Of a DNA stretch of 46,380 nucleotides, positions 15,667 through 22,699 are shown one piece after another. Position 1 is the first letter of the stretch, and each line of letters begins with the position of its first letter. The stretch lies in the IMG/VR virus record IMGVR_UViG_3300032020_000013, positions 1-46,380 of that record; one strand, given 5' to 3'. This DNA comes from a virus. The notes beneath the pieces were generated by a model, which worked only from the letters and a program-made list of their open reading frames with translations, was not told where the DNA came from and searched no databases. Position numbers and translations under genes: made by a program.

Positions 15667-16050
15667 ATGCCCGGGCGCCCCAGTCAAGGTTGGATGAACT
15701 TCCACAGCAAACTCACGGCTATCGTAGGCGATAACCGCAATGCGAGCCTCAAGAGAAGTTCCTTGCGAGGCGCAAAAAAGTATCAGGGTCCGCGGCCGGG
15801 CGGGATACCGGCGATTGAGGGAATCCGTCAGCCTGGAACTCGTGCTATGGGTACGATGACAATACCGCCAAAGGATGCTGGGGTAGAGGACGAGATGACG
15901 AGGCGGCGCAAGTTGCTCTGGCGGGCACGGCGGGGCGATGAGAATTCCCTAGCAGAATTGCGCGACAGAATGAGAATAAGTACGTGGATTCATAGGGGGA
16001 AGAACATGATTTTGGATGGTGTGTTGATGACGGCGAAGGGGACGGCATGA
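15667..16050 (+). CDS. Small basic unknown protein
   Basis: The product has 127 residues, preceded by AGGAGAAAGAG. It is rich in Arg, Lys and Gly (RSSLRGAKKYQGPRPGG; TRRRKLLWRARRGDENS), suggesting nucleic-acid binding. MPGRPSQGWMNF at the start is reminiscent of AT-hook or homing-type phage proteins but not diagnostic. It is translationally coupled (ATGA) to the next gene. Confidence 0.6.
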   Translation: MPGRPSQGWMNFHSKLTAIVGDNRNASLKRSSLRGAKKYQGPRPGGIPAIEGIRQPGTRAMGTMTIPPKDAGVEDEMTRRRKLLWRARRGDENSLAELRDRMRISTWIHRGKNMILDGVLMTAKGTA

Positions 16051-16229
16051 GCAAACCTCTTTGTCATCTAAGAGGAGATGAACTTACCAAGGCAATTAGT
16101 CGCCGCATAGCCGGGAACACAAGAGGACTTGGCTACTGGTCTGCCGTTGAGGCAATGGTGATTTTGATGCCAAGGAAGATAGCCAAGGATTTGCAGGTGA
16201 GGGTAAGTGAGCCGACCGATGATCGGTAA
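16047..16229 (+). CDS. 60-residue unknown protein
   Basis: The ATGA overlap with the upstream stop supports translation. The product has a C-x-x-R-G-D-E-L start and a helix (LGYWSAVEAMVILM). No family recognised. It overlaps the following membrane-protein gene by 11 bases. Confidence 0.5.
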   Translation: MSKPLCHLRGDELTKAISRRIAGNTRGLGYWSAVEAMVILMPRKIAKDLQVRVSEPTDDR

Positions 16230-16491
16230 CGCCGCCCTCCGTTCCTCCCGTATCTGGTGGCGGGGATTCCGCCGCGGTCACAAGTCGGTGTACCGGCGTC
16301 ACCCCGGGTGGGCGATGGTTGGCATGTGGGTCCTGACGATTCTCCTATTCGGAGCCAGTATCGGCGTGACGTGGACCGCTGTTGATCTCGCCTTGAAGAA
16401 TGTAAGCGGCAAGGCCATCGAGAAGACCACTATCGGCAAATGGGCCGCATGGTGGAAGGTGATGGAACCGGTCAAACATGATCGCCGATGA
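16219..16491 (+). CDS. Single-span membrane protein
   Basis: The product has 90 residues. A basic N-terminus (RSSRIWWRGFRRGHKSVYRRH) precedes one membrane helix (WAMVGMWVLTILLFGASIGVTW, about 33-54), with a soluble C-terminal ~35 residues. The positive-inside rule puts the N-terminus in the cytoplasm. It overlaps the next small membrane gene by 14 bases. It is the first of three consecutive tiny membrane proteins just upstream of the receiver-domain gene. Confidence 0.6.
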   Translation: MIGNAALRSSRIWWRGFRRGHKSVYRRHPGWAMVGMWVLTILLFGASIGVTWTAVDLALKNVSGKAIEKTTIGKWAAWWKVMEPVKHDRR

Positions 16492-16609
16492 CGCCCTGAG
16501 TCTCTTCTTTATCTTCGTCGCCTGCATCTGGGTGGTCGCAACTATTGCCGTTGCTCTGAGTATAGTTTACGAAGTGGGGGAATGGCTGGTGCGGAGGTTC
16601 CGATGGTAA
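16478..16609 (+). CDS. 43-residue membrane protein
   Basis: The start lies inside the previous gene and the end inside the next. The hydrophobic core is SLFFIFVACIWVVATIAVAL (residues 8-27), then a charged tail EWLVRRFRW. Nested overlaps on both sides suggest a coupled set. Function unknown. Confidence 0.55.
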   Translation: MIADDALSLFFIFVACIWVVATIAVALSIVYEVGEWLVRRFRW

Positions 16610-16695
16610 GACGTCTGTCCCTTACCCAAACCGAATGGTTTCTCCTGATCTTCAGTGTTGCCACGGCAATCGGCGGGATTCTCTGGGGGGTCTAA
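16603..16695 (+). CDS. 30-residue membrane peptide
   Basis: A basic start (MVRRLS) and one hydrophobic stretch (WFLLIFSVATAIGGILWGV). It overlaps the previous gene by 7 bases and ends 10 bases before the receiver-domain gene. The minimal size makes it uncertain as a protein, but the composition is clearly membrane-like. Confidence 0.45.
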   Translation: MVRRLSLTQTEWFLLIFSVATAIGGILWGV

Positions 16696-16705
16696 TGAGG
16701 GAGAC

Positions 16706-17056
16706 ATGTTAATTCTCATCGCGGATGACGACGCAGCGACACGGGAACTCTTACGGGCGGTCCTGTATCGAGGCAATACGATCCTTGAGGCGAAGACCTC
16801 AATTGAAGCACTTGAGATGATTTTGGATTCCAAACCTGACCTTGCTATTCTTGACGGCAATATGCCATCCGGGTTAGGCGGTGCCGTTGGGAAATGTGGT
16901 CTGGCATTGCTTGGGATTGCCAAACACGCAGGTGTGCGGGCAATTCTGTTCACAGCAGATCGCGAATTAGCGATTTATGCGCAAACCGAAGGTTATTGCG
17001 CATTGGTGAAGGGATGCTCGTTGACGGAGATCCTGAAGTCAGTGCAGGGAACATGA
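16706..17056 (+). CDS. Stand-alone CheY-like receiver domain
   Basis: The product has 116 residues, exactly one receiver domain with no output domain. All phosphotransfer residues are present: acidic D7-D8 (IADDDAA), phosphoacceptor D50 (LAILDGNMP), T83 (AILFTADRE) and K102 (ALVKGCS). The ATG follows GAGGGAGAC. In cells such proteins relay or soak up phosphate from a sensor kinase. No kinase is encoded here, so it would have to engage a host kinase. It follows three tiny membrane proteins and is coupled to the next gene by a 4-base overlap. Confidence 0.85.
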   Translation: MLILIADDDAATRELLRAVLYRGNTILEAKTSIEALEMILDSKPDLAILDGNMPSGLGGAVGKCGLALLGIAKHAGVRAILFTADRELAIYAQTEGYCALVKGCSLTEILKSVQGT

Positions 17057-17304
17057 CGATCATTCGAGATGATAAACTTGGCGGCCTCGCCATGATTCCC
17101 CTTCTTATAGACTGGCACGTTCGCCGTTGTAATGTGAAAGGATGCATTTCTCCGCCCAGTACAATCGTCGCGCAACTTGCTCCTGATCTTCCTCTCGCCG
17201 GATTCTGCGAGGCGCATTTCCAACAGGCGAATCAACTAGGCGGGACTACCTTTGATCTTTGTTTTGACGATTTCGATGCGTTGACGCGGGTGGAGGGACC
17301 ATGA
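17053..17304 (+). CDS. Small Cys/His protein
   Basis: The product has 83 residues, coupled by ATGA to the receiver gene. It contains H-V-R-R-C-N-V-K-G-C near residue 24 and F-C-E-A-H-F near 56, which together could form one zinc site. Family unknown; it may be a zinc-ribbon-like adaptor. Confidence 0.6.
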   Translation: MTIIRDDKLGGLAMIPLLIDWHVRRCNVKGCISPPSTIVAQLAPDLPLAGFCEAHFQQANQLGGTTFDLCFDDFDALTRVEGP

Positions 17305-17513
17305 TCGTTTGCGTGCAATGCCGCCTCGAGATGGACTGCCACAAGAACGCAGTTGGTGCGGATTTTGGGAACGGGCATGTATACCATTCCGACCGATGGA
17401 AATGCCCAGCTTGCGGAATCATGGTGCTAGTGGCATGTCTGAGACCAATCTTCGATCCGGAGTATACGGCCCAGGACGAATACCTGGAAATGGCAAAGAA
17501 GGAGGTAATGTGA
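17301..17513 (+). CDS. Zinc-ribbon protein
   Basis: The product has 70 residues, started by ATGA overlap. C-V-Q-C at residues 4-7 and C-P-A-C near 36 form a two-knuckle zinc ribbon. The C-terminal helix (DEYLEMAKKE) is acidic. It is one of about a dozen small zinc-binding proteins in this genome. Confidence 0.6.
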   Translation: MIVCVQCRLEMDCHKNAVGADFGNGHVYHSDRWKCPACGIMVLVACLRPIFDPEYTAQDEYLEMAKKEVM

Positions 17514-17690
17514 ATGCTTGTAATAGTTCCCAACTCGCTTCGAAATGCGATCATGGAAAAACTGGACGCCGCGATTCGGCAATGTCCAGACGCAGAGAAG
17601 GACCGGGACGTTTTATATCATCAACTGCTGGACTACTTTAACGAGCATCGAGTGATTCCAGAATTCAGCGTGAAAAAGAAGGTAGCGTGA
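17514..17690 (+). CDS. 58-residue unknown helical protein
   Basis: The ATG is placed one base after the previous stop, behind GGAGG. It is fully helical, with LRNAIMEKLDAAIRQ and EKDRDVLYHQLLDYFNEH, then a basic end. The next gene starts right after its stop. Function unknown. Confidence 0.6.
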   Translation: MLVIVPNSLRNAIMEKLDAAIRQCPDAEKDRDVLYHQLLDYFNEHRVIPEFSVKKKVA

Positions 17691-17846
17691 ATGCCGACTC
17701 AATCAGAACTGACCACGGTTCTTTGTCATAGATGCGGACTCCGAGAAGTAGATGACGAGATGGACCTGTGCGGGGAATGCTTCCAAGAACTGATTGACCG
17801 AGGATGGCAGGAATGGTTCGACCGCCGAGCAAAGGAGCAAATATGA
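17691..17846 (+). CDS. 51-residue zinc-ribbon protein
   Basis: C-H-R-C near residue 12 and C-G-E-C near 27 give a CxxC...CxxC ribbon. The last 20 residues are a charged, tryptophan-containing helix (LIDRGWQEWFDRRAKE). The start follows the previous stop directly and the end is an ATGA overlap. Confidence 0.6.
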   Translation: MPTQSELTTVLCHRCGLREVDDEMDLCGECFQELIDRGWQEWFDRRAKEQI

Positions 17847-18100
17847 GTAAGATTCATCTACCGGGCAACGATGGTCGCTCGCTCTGTGGGGCGCAGACAA
17901 AGCGAATTGCGAGACCTCCAGTCACGCCGACGTGCATCGCCTGTCAGAATGGCGGGAAGGCCCCGGTGTTTGACGAATCATCCGAACCGAACTGGGAAGG
18001 GAAGTGTGAAGTGTGCGGTCAGGGTCCAACCGTTAAGGAAACGGGTCTGTGCGGCCCTTGCACTTTCGGAGAGGCGGATACTGCTGGCGGAAATTGGTAG
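17843..18100 (+). CDS. Double zinc-ribbon protein
   Basis: The product has 85 residues. C-G near 15 and C-I-A-C near 33 are followed by C-E-V-C and C-G-P-C near 56 and 71, enough for two zinc sites. The first half (HLPGNDGRSLCGAQ) resembles small actinophage-type zinc proteins. It precedes the ATPase by 18 bases. Confidence 0.6.
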   Translation: MSKIHLPGNDGRSLCGAQTKRIARPPVTPTCIACQNGGKAPVFDESSEPNWEGKCEVCGQGPTVKETGLCGPCTFGEADTAGGNW

Positions 18101-18118
18101 GATACGAAGGAGGAATTC

Positions 18119-19366
18119 ATGTCCCTCTTAAAACCTCTAGGGGATGGTCAGGGATACTTGAAGGCGGGTTTCCTTGGATTCACAGCATCTGGCAAGACCT
18201 ACACGGCCATGCTCTTGGCTCTCTCCTCACGCCGATACTTCGGACTCGAAGGACCTATCGCAATGTTTGACACCGAGGGCGGATCTGAGTTCATCGCCCC
18301 GTGCATTAGGGAGTTAACAGGCAAAGACCTCCTCGGCATTCGCGCCCGCTCCTTCGATGATTTATTGGCGACGGGTAAAGAAGCAGAAGCGGTTGGCGTC
18401 TCTGTGCTCCTCGTGGATAGCATTGCTCACCCTTGGGAAGAATTAAAGGAGTCTTTCAAGGCAGACATCAACAAGGCACGAGCTGCGAAGGACTGGAAAC
18501 CCCGCGAATTGGAATTTCAGGACTGGGGCAAGATCAAACCGATGTGGGGGAAGTGGACGGATTTCTATCTCAACAGTAAACTCCATATCATCGTGTGTGG
18601 CCGCGCTGGCGACATCTACGAGATGGAAAAGAATGAAGAGACCGGACGCAAGGAATTGAACGTCACCGGCGTTCGGATGCAGACCGAAAAAAACTTTGGG
18701 TACGAACCGAGCTTGCTAGTCGAGATGAACCGGGAGCAGATCCTAGAACCAGTCACGCATTTTGTCCGCCGTGCTACGGTCTGGAAAGATCGGTTCGGGG
18801 TCATTGACGGCGCGACCTGCGATTTCCCCACGGTTCCGCCAACGGATGCCAAGCGCCGCGACAAGGAGTTGGCTGCGGTCTGGGCATTCTTCGGTCCACA
18901 CGTCCAGTTACTCAAACCGGGCAGTTATGCACCAGTGGACACGGCATCCAAAACCAAGACTGGCGCTGATGAGGCCGGCGACACGGAATGGCAACGGGAG
19001 AAGAGAGAACAGACTATCTTGGCCGAGGAGATCCAAGGTGAATTGGTTGCCGCGATTCCAGGTCAGTCTGCCGAGGAGAAAAAGAAGAAGACGGGACTTG
19101 TCTATGATGCCTTCGGTACACGGTCTTGGACTGCCGTTGAGAACATGAAATCGTCGGATCTTCGAGAAGGATTGCGGAAACTTCGACTGTGGCTAAGGCC
19201 ACCGCAAATATGGGCCGATTTGATCGCCGCCGCTGATTCTCTTGAGGGGCTTTCTCACATCCACAACGAACTCAAAGAGGCATCCGAACATCTATCAGGT
19301 GAGGAAGTGGTGTCTTTCCAACGTGAGCACGATAAACGCAAGGTGGCCCTGACGGAAAAGAAGTAA
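18119..19366 (+). CDS. RecA-like P-loop ATPase (AAA_24 type)
   Basis: The product has 415 residues behind GAAGGAGGAATTC. The Walker A motif is GFTASGKT (20-27). MFDTEGG near 50 and VSVLLVDSIAHPW near 96 give the Walker B region and the Asp-rich switch. This matches the phage nucleotide-binding proteins of the RecA fold often found with recombination or replication genes. A C-terminal helical region of ~130 residues is separate. It is the only clear motor-type ATPase in the early region besides terminase and probably acts on DNA; an ssDNA-annealing helper role is inferred. Confidence 0.75.
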   Translation: MSLLKPLGDGQGYLKAGFLGFTASGKTYTAMLLALSSRRYFGLEGPIAMFDTEGGSEFIAPCIRELTGKDLLGIRARSFDDLLATGKEAEAVGVSVLLVDSIAHPWEELKESFKADINKARAAKDWKPRELEFQDWGKIKPMWGKWTDFYLNSKLHIIVCGRAGDIYEMEKNEETGRKELNVTGVRMQTEKNFGYEPSLLVEMNREQILEPVTHFVRRATVWKDRFGVIDGATCDFPTVPPTDAKRRDKELAAVWAFFGPHVQLLKPGSYAPVDTASKTKTGADEAGDTEWQREKREQTILAEEIQGELVAAIPGQSAEEKKKKTGLVYDAFGTRSWTAVENMKSSDLREGLRKLRLWLRPPQIWADLIAAADSLEGLSHIHNELKEASEHLSGEEVVSFQREHDKRKVALTEKK

Positions 19367-19372
19367 TCCCCC

Positions 19373-19453
19373 CCGGCCCCGACACCGTGCTTATAAGGGG
19401 TGGGCCGGTGAGTCGCTCAACCGGCGAGTGACGTTCGGGGCCGGTAACGCCGG
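19373..19453 (+). promoter_or_regulatory. Structured mRNA leader with competing hairpins
   Basis: An outer 10-bp stem joins 19373-19382 (CCGGCCCCGA) and 19435-19444. Inside it two hairpins compete: GCCGGT 19404-19409 with ACCGGC 19420-19425, or GTCGCTC 19412-19418 with GAGTGAC 19426-19432 (one G-U). Their arms interleave, so both cannot form fully. CCGG-taacg-CCGG at 19441-19453 adjoins the ribosome-binding site of the 19468 gene. A switch or attenuator is suggested; no known riboswitch consensus was recognised. Confidence 0.45.
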
Positions 19454-19467
19454 AGAAGGGAGACACC

Positions 19468-19659
19468 ATGAGCCGAAAAATGAACAAGCTGGATTTCGCA
19501 GTCCTGTACGCCAAGATCCGAGCACTCCCGGAGAGGGACTGGCAGGCACTTAGGGAGTTACGCGAGAACGTCGAAGGGACTGACGTTCTGCCCATTCCCC
19601 ACCGCCGTCCTGGTCGGCCCCGGGTGGAGAAGCCAAAGACTGAACAGTCGGAGGCGTAA
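19468..19659 (+). CDS. Small basic unknown protein
   Basis: The product has 63 residues behind GGGAGACACC. An N-terminal helix (FAVLYAKIRALPERDWQALRELRENV) is followed by a basic, proline-rich tail (HRRPGRPRVEKPK) containing an AT-hook-like G-R-P-R. It may bind DNA. It overlaps the next start by one base (TAATG). Confidence 0.6.
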   Translation: MSRKMNKLDFAVLYAKIRALPERDWQALRELRENVEGTDVLPIPHRRPGRPRVEKPKTEQSEA

Positions 19660-19973
19660 TGACCGCCCAACTCGCCCTTGACCTGCCTAGTGGCCTCGCC
19701 AGGAAACGGCGGGGGATGAGTCGCAACGAGGCCCGCGATGCGTGGTTCCTCTCGTGTATCCGGACGGTGGCGAAACGGATGAGCGGGGAGAAAGGATGGG
19801 TAACATCAGACCGATTGCGAACTTACGCAAGTCTATGGCGCATGAAACCAAGGCACCCTTCAGCATGGGGCAACGTATTCCGGGGGCACGGGTGGGTATG
19901 CGTAGGCAGCGAGCAGTCCGCTATCCCCGGGAATCATGGGCGAAGAATCAGAAGGTGGAGGTGGGAGGGATAA
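19659..19973 (+). CDS. Small winged-helix-like phage protein
   Basis: The product has 104 residues. EARDAWFLSCIRTVAKRMSG, then WVTSDRLRTYAS and AWGNVFRGHGWVCVG, ending GRRIRRWRW, reads as a small wHTH-type domain. Helices are followed by a turn and a basic strand. Similar short proteins ending in R-x-R-x-W occur beside phage replication genes. The function is not known to me. Its stop is only 4 bases from the next RNA element. Confidence 0.55.
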   Translation: MTAQLALDLPSGLARKRRGMSRNEARDAWFLSCIRTVAKRMSGEKGWVTSDRLRTYASLWRMKPRHPSAWGNVFRGHGWVCVGSEQSAIPGNHGRRIRRWRWEG

Positions 19974-19977
19974 GAGG

Positions 19978-20248
19978 GCGCATGGCGAGGGTGCGAGGAT
20001 GCCGGATGGACTCGCATGTAGCAGGCTAGGGAGGGCAATGTAGTAGCCATGCGCATGAGGGCGGCTGACTGTGGCGAAAAGCCGCGGGGCTAGGTTAGTA
20101 GCAAGGGGGTATGCCCCAAAGAGATGGTTGGGTACAGCGACCCCCGCGCCAAGGCCCTAGCCACGGCCAGCCGTCTGATTCAGCCCCAGGGGGAGTGGCA
20201 GATTGCCTGAAAGAAACCGGCTTTGAGTCGGCTCCCCCCTGTGTTTTT
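19978..20248 (+). ncRNA. Candidate structured noncoding RNA (~270 nt)
   Basis: No supported gene occupies 19974-20277. Pairings are GCGCATGGC 19978-19986 with 20046-20054 (9 bp perfect) and TGCGAG 19992-19997 with 20011-20016. Also GTGGC 20071-20075 with GCCGC 20081-20085 over a GAAAA loop, and GGCTAGG 20088-20094 with CCTAGCC 20156-20162. A last stem pairs CAGGGGGAG 20187-20195 with 20232-20241 (one bulge), enclosing hairpins at 20197-20207 and 20217-20231, and is followed by TTTTT at 20244-20248. GGCTAGG also occurs at 20024, a possible alternative partner. No RNase P, tmRNA, 6S or intron core was recognised. Confidence 0.5.
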
Positions 20249-20277
20249 AACAATCGAGTTGGTACTAAAAGGAGAAC

Positions 20278-20448
20278 ATGATGAAGAGCTTGCCGAGAGT
20301 GGTCTATGTGAAGTGGGAGCGTGAGGGGGACGAGGAATATCTACTGGTATCGGAGAAAATGGATGGAATCGGCTCAGATGGTGAGAAGATCGGTGTGTAC
20401 GAACTGAAACAAGTCAAGATCAAGAGGATACGGGAAAGTTTGGAATAA
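20278..20448 (+). CDS. 56-residue unknown protein
   Basis: The ATG (doubled: 20278 and 20281) follows AAGGAG. The sequence is beta-rich: RVVYVKWEREGDEEYLLVSE, GVYELKQVKIKRIRE. It sits alone between two structured RNA segments. No family recognised. Confidence 0.6.
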   Translation: MMKSLPRVVYVKWEREGDEEYLLVSEKMDGIGSDGEKIGVYELKQVKIKRIRESLE

Positions 20449-20451
20449 GAT

Positions 20452-20552
20452 TGCTGGCGCTGCGATGCGGTCCTGGGTAACTTACGGCGTGGGTGGGGAT
20501 GGATACGGGGCCATCCGGATTCGAGGCCGTAGAATGCCGGCCAGCGCCAGCA
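20452..20552 (+). promoter_or_regulatory. Stem-loop leader upstream of 20588
   Basis: A perfect 11-bp closing stem pairs TGCTGGCGCTG (20452-20462) with 20542-20552. Within it TACGGC 20483-20488 pairs with 20526-20531, and GGATGG 20497-20502 with CCATCC 20511-20516, giving a three-tier rod. A tRNA was considered because of a TTCGA-like loop, but the arms do not fit. The element fills the gap before the next gene and could be a leader switch or a processed small RNA. Confidence 0.45.
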
Positions 20553-20587
20553 CTTGTGGCGGCAGATAGTCTCAAGAGGAGAATATA

Positions 20588-20779
20588 ATGGGACAAGCCT
20601 TTCTTTGCGACCGATGTAAAGAGTACCAAACAGGAATTCCGTCGAAACTGGGCGATGCTTCGATTGTGATGGATTTGTTCAAACCACGCTATTACCCCGA
20701 GTACTTCGAACTATGCCAAGCGTGTAAGGATGATCTGAGGAAGATTTTGAAGTCTTGGTGGGACCTCGGCGCAAAATAA
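20588..20779 (+). CDS. Zinc-ribbon protein
   Basis: The product has 63 residues behind AAGAGGAG. C-D-R-C at residues 7-10 and C-Q-A-C near 45 make the metal site. The helical end is DDLRKILKSWWDLG. It is preceded by the structured leader at 20452. Confidence 0.65.
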   Translation: MGQAFLCDRCKEYQTGIPSKLGDASIVMDLFKPRYYPEYFELCQACKDDLRKILKSWWDLGAK

Positions 20780-20816
20780 GCAGGGCCTCTGCGCCCCGTA
20801 AGTTAGAGGAGCGACC

Positions 20817-21191
20817 ATGAACGGACATTGCGAGGGATGCTGCGGGAGCATCCTGACTCCGATTTATCGGGATTTGGGGAACGGAGTGACAGTGGGTCAG
20901 GATTGGTTGCCATGTCCTGGCCTCGACATGCCCGCCGAACCTGCTTCTCTAAGTGCCCGCAACACGGCCCTTACTGTCATGGCCGAGGCCGAGAAGGGCC
21001 GTCTGGATGCCGCAACGGCAGAGGCGGTGCAGTCTGAATGCGCGGGATGCACTGAGAAAGACGCAGAACTCAGCCGCCTCCGCGCCCGCGACGAGGCGGC
21101 GAGAAATCTAGCGAAGTGGATTCGGGCATACCACGGTAATGAGGTCGGCGCTCTTGATCTACTGAAAGGCTGGGAGGAAGCAGGCCGATGA
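20817..21191 (+). CDS. Cys-rich N-terminus plus coiled-coil protein
   Basis: The product has 124 residues behind AGAGGAGCGACC. Residues 5-9 (CEGCC) and C-A-G-C near 75 provide cysteines. The later half is a charged helix (ELSRLRARDEAARNLAKWIRAY). It overlaps the next gene by ATGA. Family unknown. Confidence 0.6.
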   Translation: MNGHCEGCCGSILTPIYRDLGNGVTVGQDWLPCPGLDMPAEPASLSARNTALTVMAEAEKGRLDAATAEAVQSECAGCTEKDAELSRLRARDEAARNLAKWIRAYHGNEVGALDLLKGWEEAGR

Positions 21192-21616
21192 ACGAGGGAA
21201 CGGGTGATAGGGCTATCCGGTATTGTTTCTACTGCCGGGAACTGGAACATGGTACTGCGCCGTGCCCAATGTTGAGACGTGATCTCGCGGTCATGGAAAA
21301 GTCCCGAGACGGTTATTACGATGATGCTGAAAAATGCCGCGCAGACCTCGTGATCGCCACCCGGCAAATCGCCGCTGCGCAAGCAGAAGCCGAGTCGTGG
21401 CATCAGCAGATGAAAGATCGAGAGGAAACATTGCTGCGCGTGGGGAGTGAGCGCGATGCTGCGTGGGCGCGGATTGCGGCGATGAAGCGGGTGATAGAGG
21501 CGGCTCGGGATGCCGTGGGGATCGACGGCACAGGGCGTCCCTGCTTCCAGCCCGACTACAAATATGCCCCGGCCCTCTTGGATGCCCTCTCCGCACTCGA
21601 CAAGATGACGCCATGA
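21188..21616 (+). CDS. Coiled-coil unknown protein
   Basis: The product has 142 residues. A short Cys/His start (YCFYCRELEHGTAPCP) could hold zinc, followed by ~80 residues of heptad-like helix (AEAESWHQQMKDREETLLRV). The end GIDGTGRPCFQPDYKYAP...LLDALSALD resembles small phage proteins of unknown role. ATGA overlaps occur at both ends. Confidence 0.6.
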   Translation: MNEGTGDRAIRYCFYCRELEHGTAPCPMLRRDLAVMEKSRDGYYDDAEKCRADLVIATRQIAAAQAEAESWHQQMKDREETLLRVGSERDAAWARIAAMKRVIEAARDAVGIDGTGRPCFQPDYKYAPALLDALSALDKMTP

Positions 21617-21825
21617 CCACCGCCGACCTCATGGTCAAGATTGCAGAGCAATTCTTCCCGCATGGTGCCGTCATCACCTGTCCTTACTGCGGTAAGTCCG
21701 TGGAGGAAACCATGCTTGGTGCTGCCTGTTACCTTCGCATCGGTTGGCCCCGGTGTTGTGGGAATATCGTGGAGGTGAGGCCGAAGTTGGCACCAATCGA
21801 GACTGCGGAGGCGTCGAAGCCATGA
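21613..21825 (+). CDS. Zinc-ribbon protein, paralogue of 22696-22896
   Basis: The product has 70 residues. CPYCGKS, then GAACYLRIGWPRCCG and VRPK. The same order (CxxCGxS, GA.CLR.GWPRC.G, PK) occurs in the 22696 product, so they are duplicates. It is coupled by ATGA on both sides. Confidence 0.65.
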   Translation: MTTADLMVKIAEQFFPHGAVITCPYCGKSVEETMLGAACYLRIGWPRCCGNIVEVRPKLAPIETAEASKP

Positions 21826-22175
21826 AACCTCTTCCGCCTGCCCGTGAATCCGACATCCAGAAGGCCGTCATGGACTACCTCAGCACGCAGGGATTCGTGG
21901 TGTTTCGGCGCAATACCGGCGCCATGGTCGGCAGTTATAAGGGCAAGTCCCGGCTTATTCGGTTCAGTAAGCCAGGAATGGCCGACCTGTGGGGCTGGGA
22001 TCGCAAGACCGGACGACATATTGAGGTTGAGGTCAAGCGCCCTGGGGAGCGACCGAGCCCGGAGCAAGAGGCGTGGCTGTCTGCGGCACAACGGGGGGGC
22101 GTTATTGCTTTCTGGTGTGACAGCGTGGAGGACTGCCGCAAGGCGCTGCTGGTGGAATTCATGGACAAGGCATGA
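21822..22175 (+). CDS. VRR-NUC domain nuclease
   Basis: The product has 117 residues. The family motifs are in order: E-S-D-I-Q-K-A-V-M-D-Y-L (9-20), F-R-R-N-T-G, G-M-A-D-L-W-G-W (about 49-56), H-I-E-V-E-V-K (about 64-70) and a late A-F-W-C. These give the PD-(D/E)xK-like core with catalytic D and E-x-K. Phage VRR-NUC proteins are small endonucleases, probably for Holliday-type or flap structures. The real start is the ATG at 21822 (ATGA overlap). Confidence 0.85.
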   Translation: MKPLPPARESDIQKAVMDYLSTQGFVVFRRNTGAMVGSYKGKSRLIRFSKPGMADLWGWDRKTGRHIEVEVKRPGERPSPEQEAWLSAAQRGGVIAFWCDSVEDCRKALLVEFMDKA

Positions 22176-22197
22176 TCTGTCGCGTCGTGGAGGTGTG

Positions 22198-22473
22198 ATG
22201 ACCTGTCCCGACCGTTTCCATGCTGTTTGGACCTGCTGGCACGACCGCGACGCGGGAGCCGTGATAGAAGTGCAGGGAACCTCAGCGGTGGTGTGTTTCG
22301 TCGGGTTCACCCCTGACCATGACCCCGACATGACCACGGCAGAGTACATCTGCGAGTTGCACAATCAGCGGTTGCTGGATGAGTTGCATCCGGCTGGGCA
22401 ATTGGATTTGGCGAAAGTGAGGCCATATGAACCGAGATTGCCACGGAGATTATTTCTACCCAGTGAAAGGTAA
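22198..22473 (+). CDS. Unknown protein
   Basis: The product has 91 residues from the ATG behind GTGGAGGTG. Features are F-H-A-V-W-T-C-W-H-D and D-H-D-P-D; the end (LPRRLFLPSER) runs 47 bases into the next gene in a different frame. The long overlap makes the exact end or start of one of the two doubtful. No family recognised. Confidence 0.45.
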   Translation: MTCPDRFHAVWTCWHDRDAGAVIEVQGTSAVVCFVGFTPDHDPDMTTAEYICELHNQRLLDELHPAGQLDLAKVRPYEPRLPRRLFLPSER

Positions 22474-22699
22474 ATGGATGTACCGCTGCCTCCTGGATAG
22501 CACCATCCTCAACGTTAATGGATTCCTAGACACGTGTCCCAATTGCAATCGGGAAATCAAAGCGAACCGGAGATTCCGTCGAGTGGCAGTACGTCGGATG
22601 AGTCAAGTAAAGATTAACGCCGAGTGGGGGTGGGAGGATCTCCCCCTCGGCGTGGCGCGGAAGGCGGGGCTGCTGAAGAGGCCGAAGGAGCCGCGATGA
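22427..22699 (+). CDS. Zinc-ribbon protein
   Basis: The product has 90 residues. C-P-N-C near 37, with an upstream C near 21, may hold zinc. The following basic stretch (REIKANRRFRRVAVRRM) suggests nucleic-acid contact. It ends in R-P-K-E-P-R, encoded by an 18-base sequence repeated at the end of the next gene. Confidence 0.55.
   Translation: MNRDCHGDYFYPVKGKWMYRCLLDSTILNVNGFLDTCPNCNREIKANRRFRRVAVRRMSQVKINAEWGWEDLPLGVARKAGLLKRPKEPR

Noticed and set aside
20452-20552. Possible tRNA
   Set aside because: A TTCGA-like loop is present, but the T-arm, anticodon arm and 7-bp acceptor cannot be formed; the 11-bp closing stem is wrong for a tRNA.
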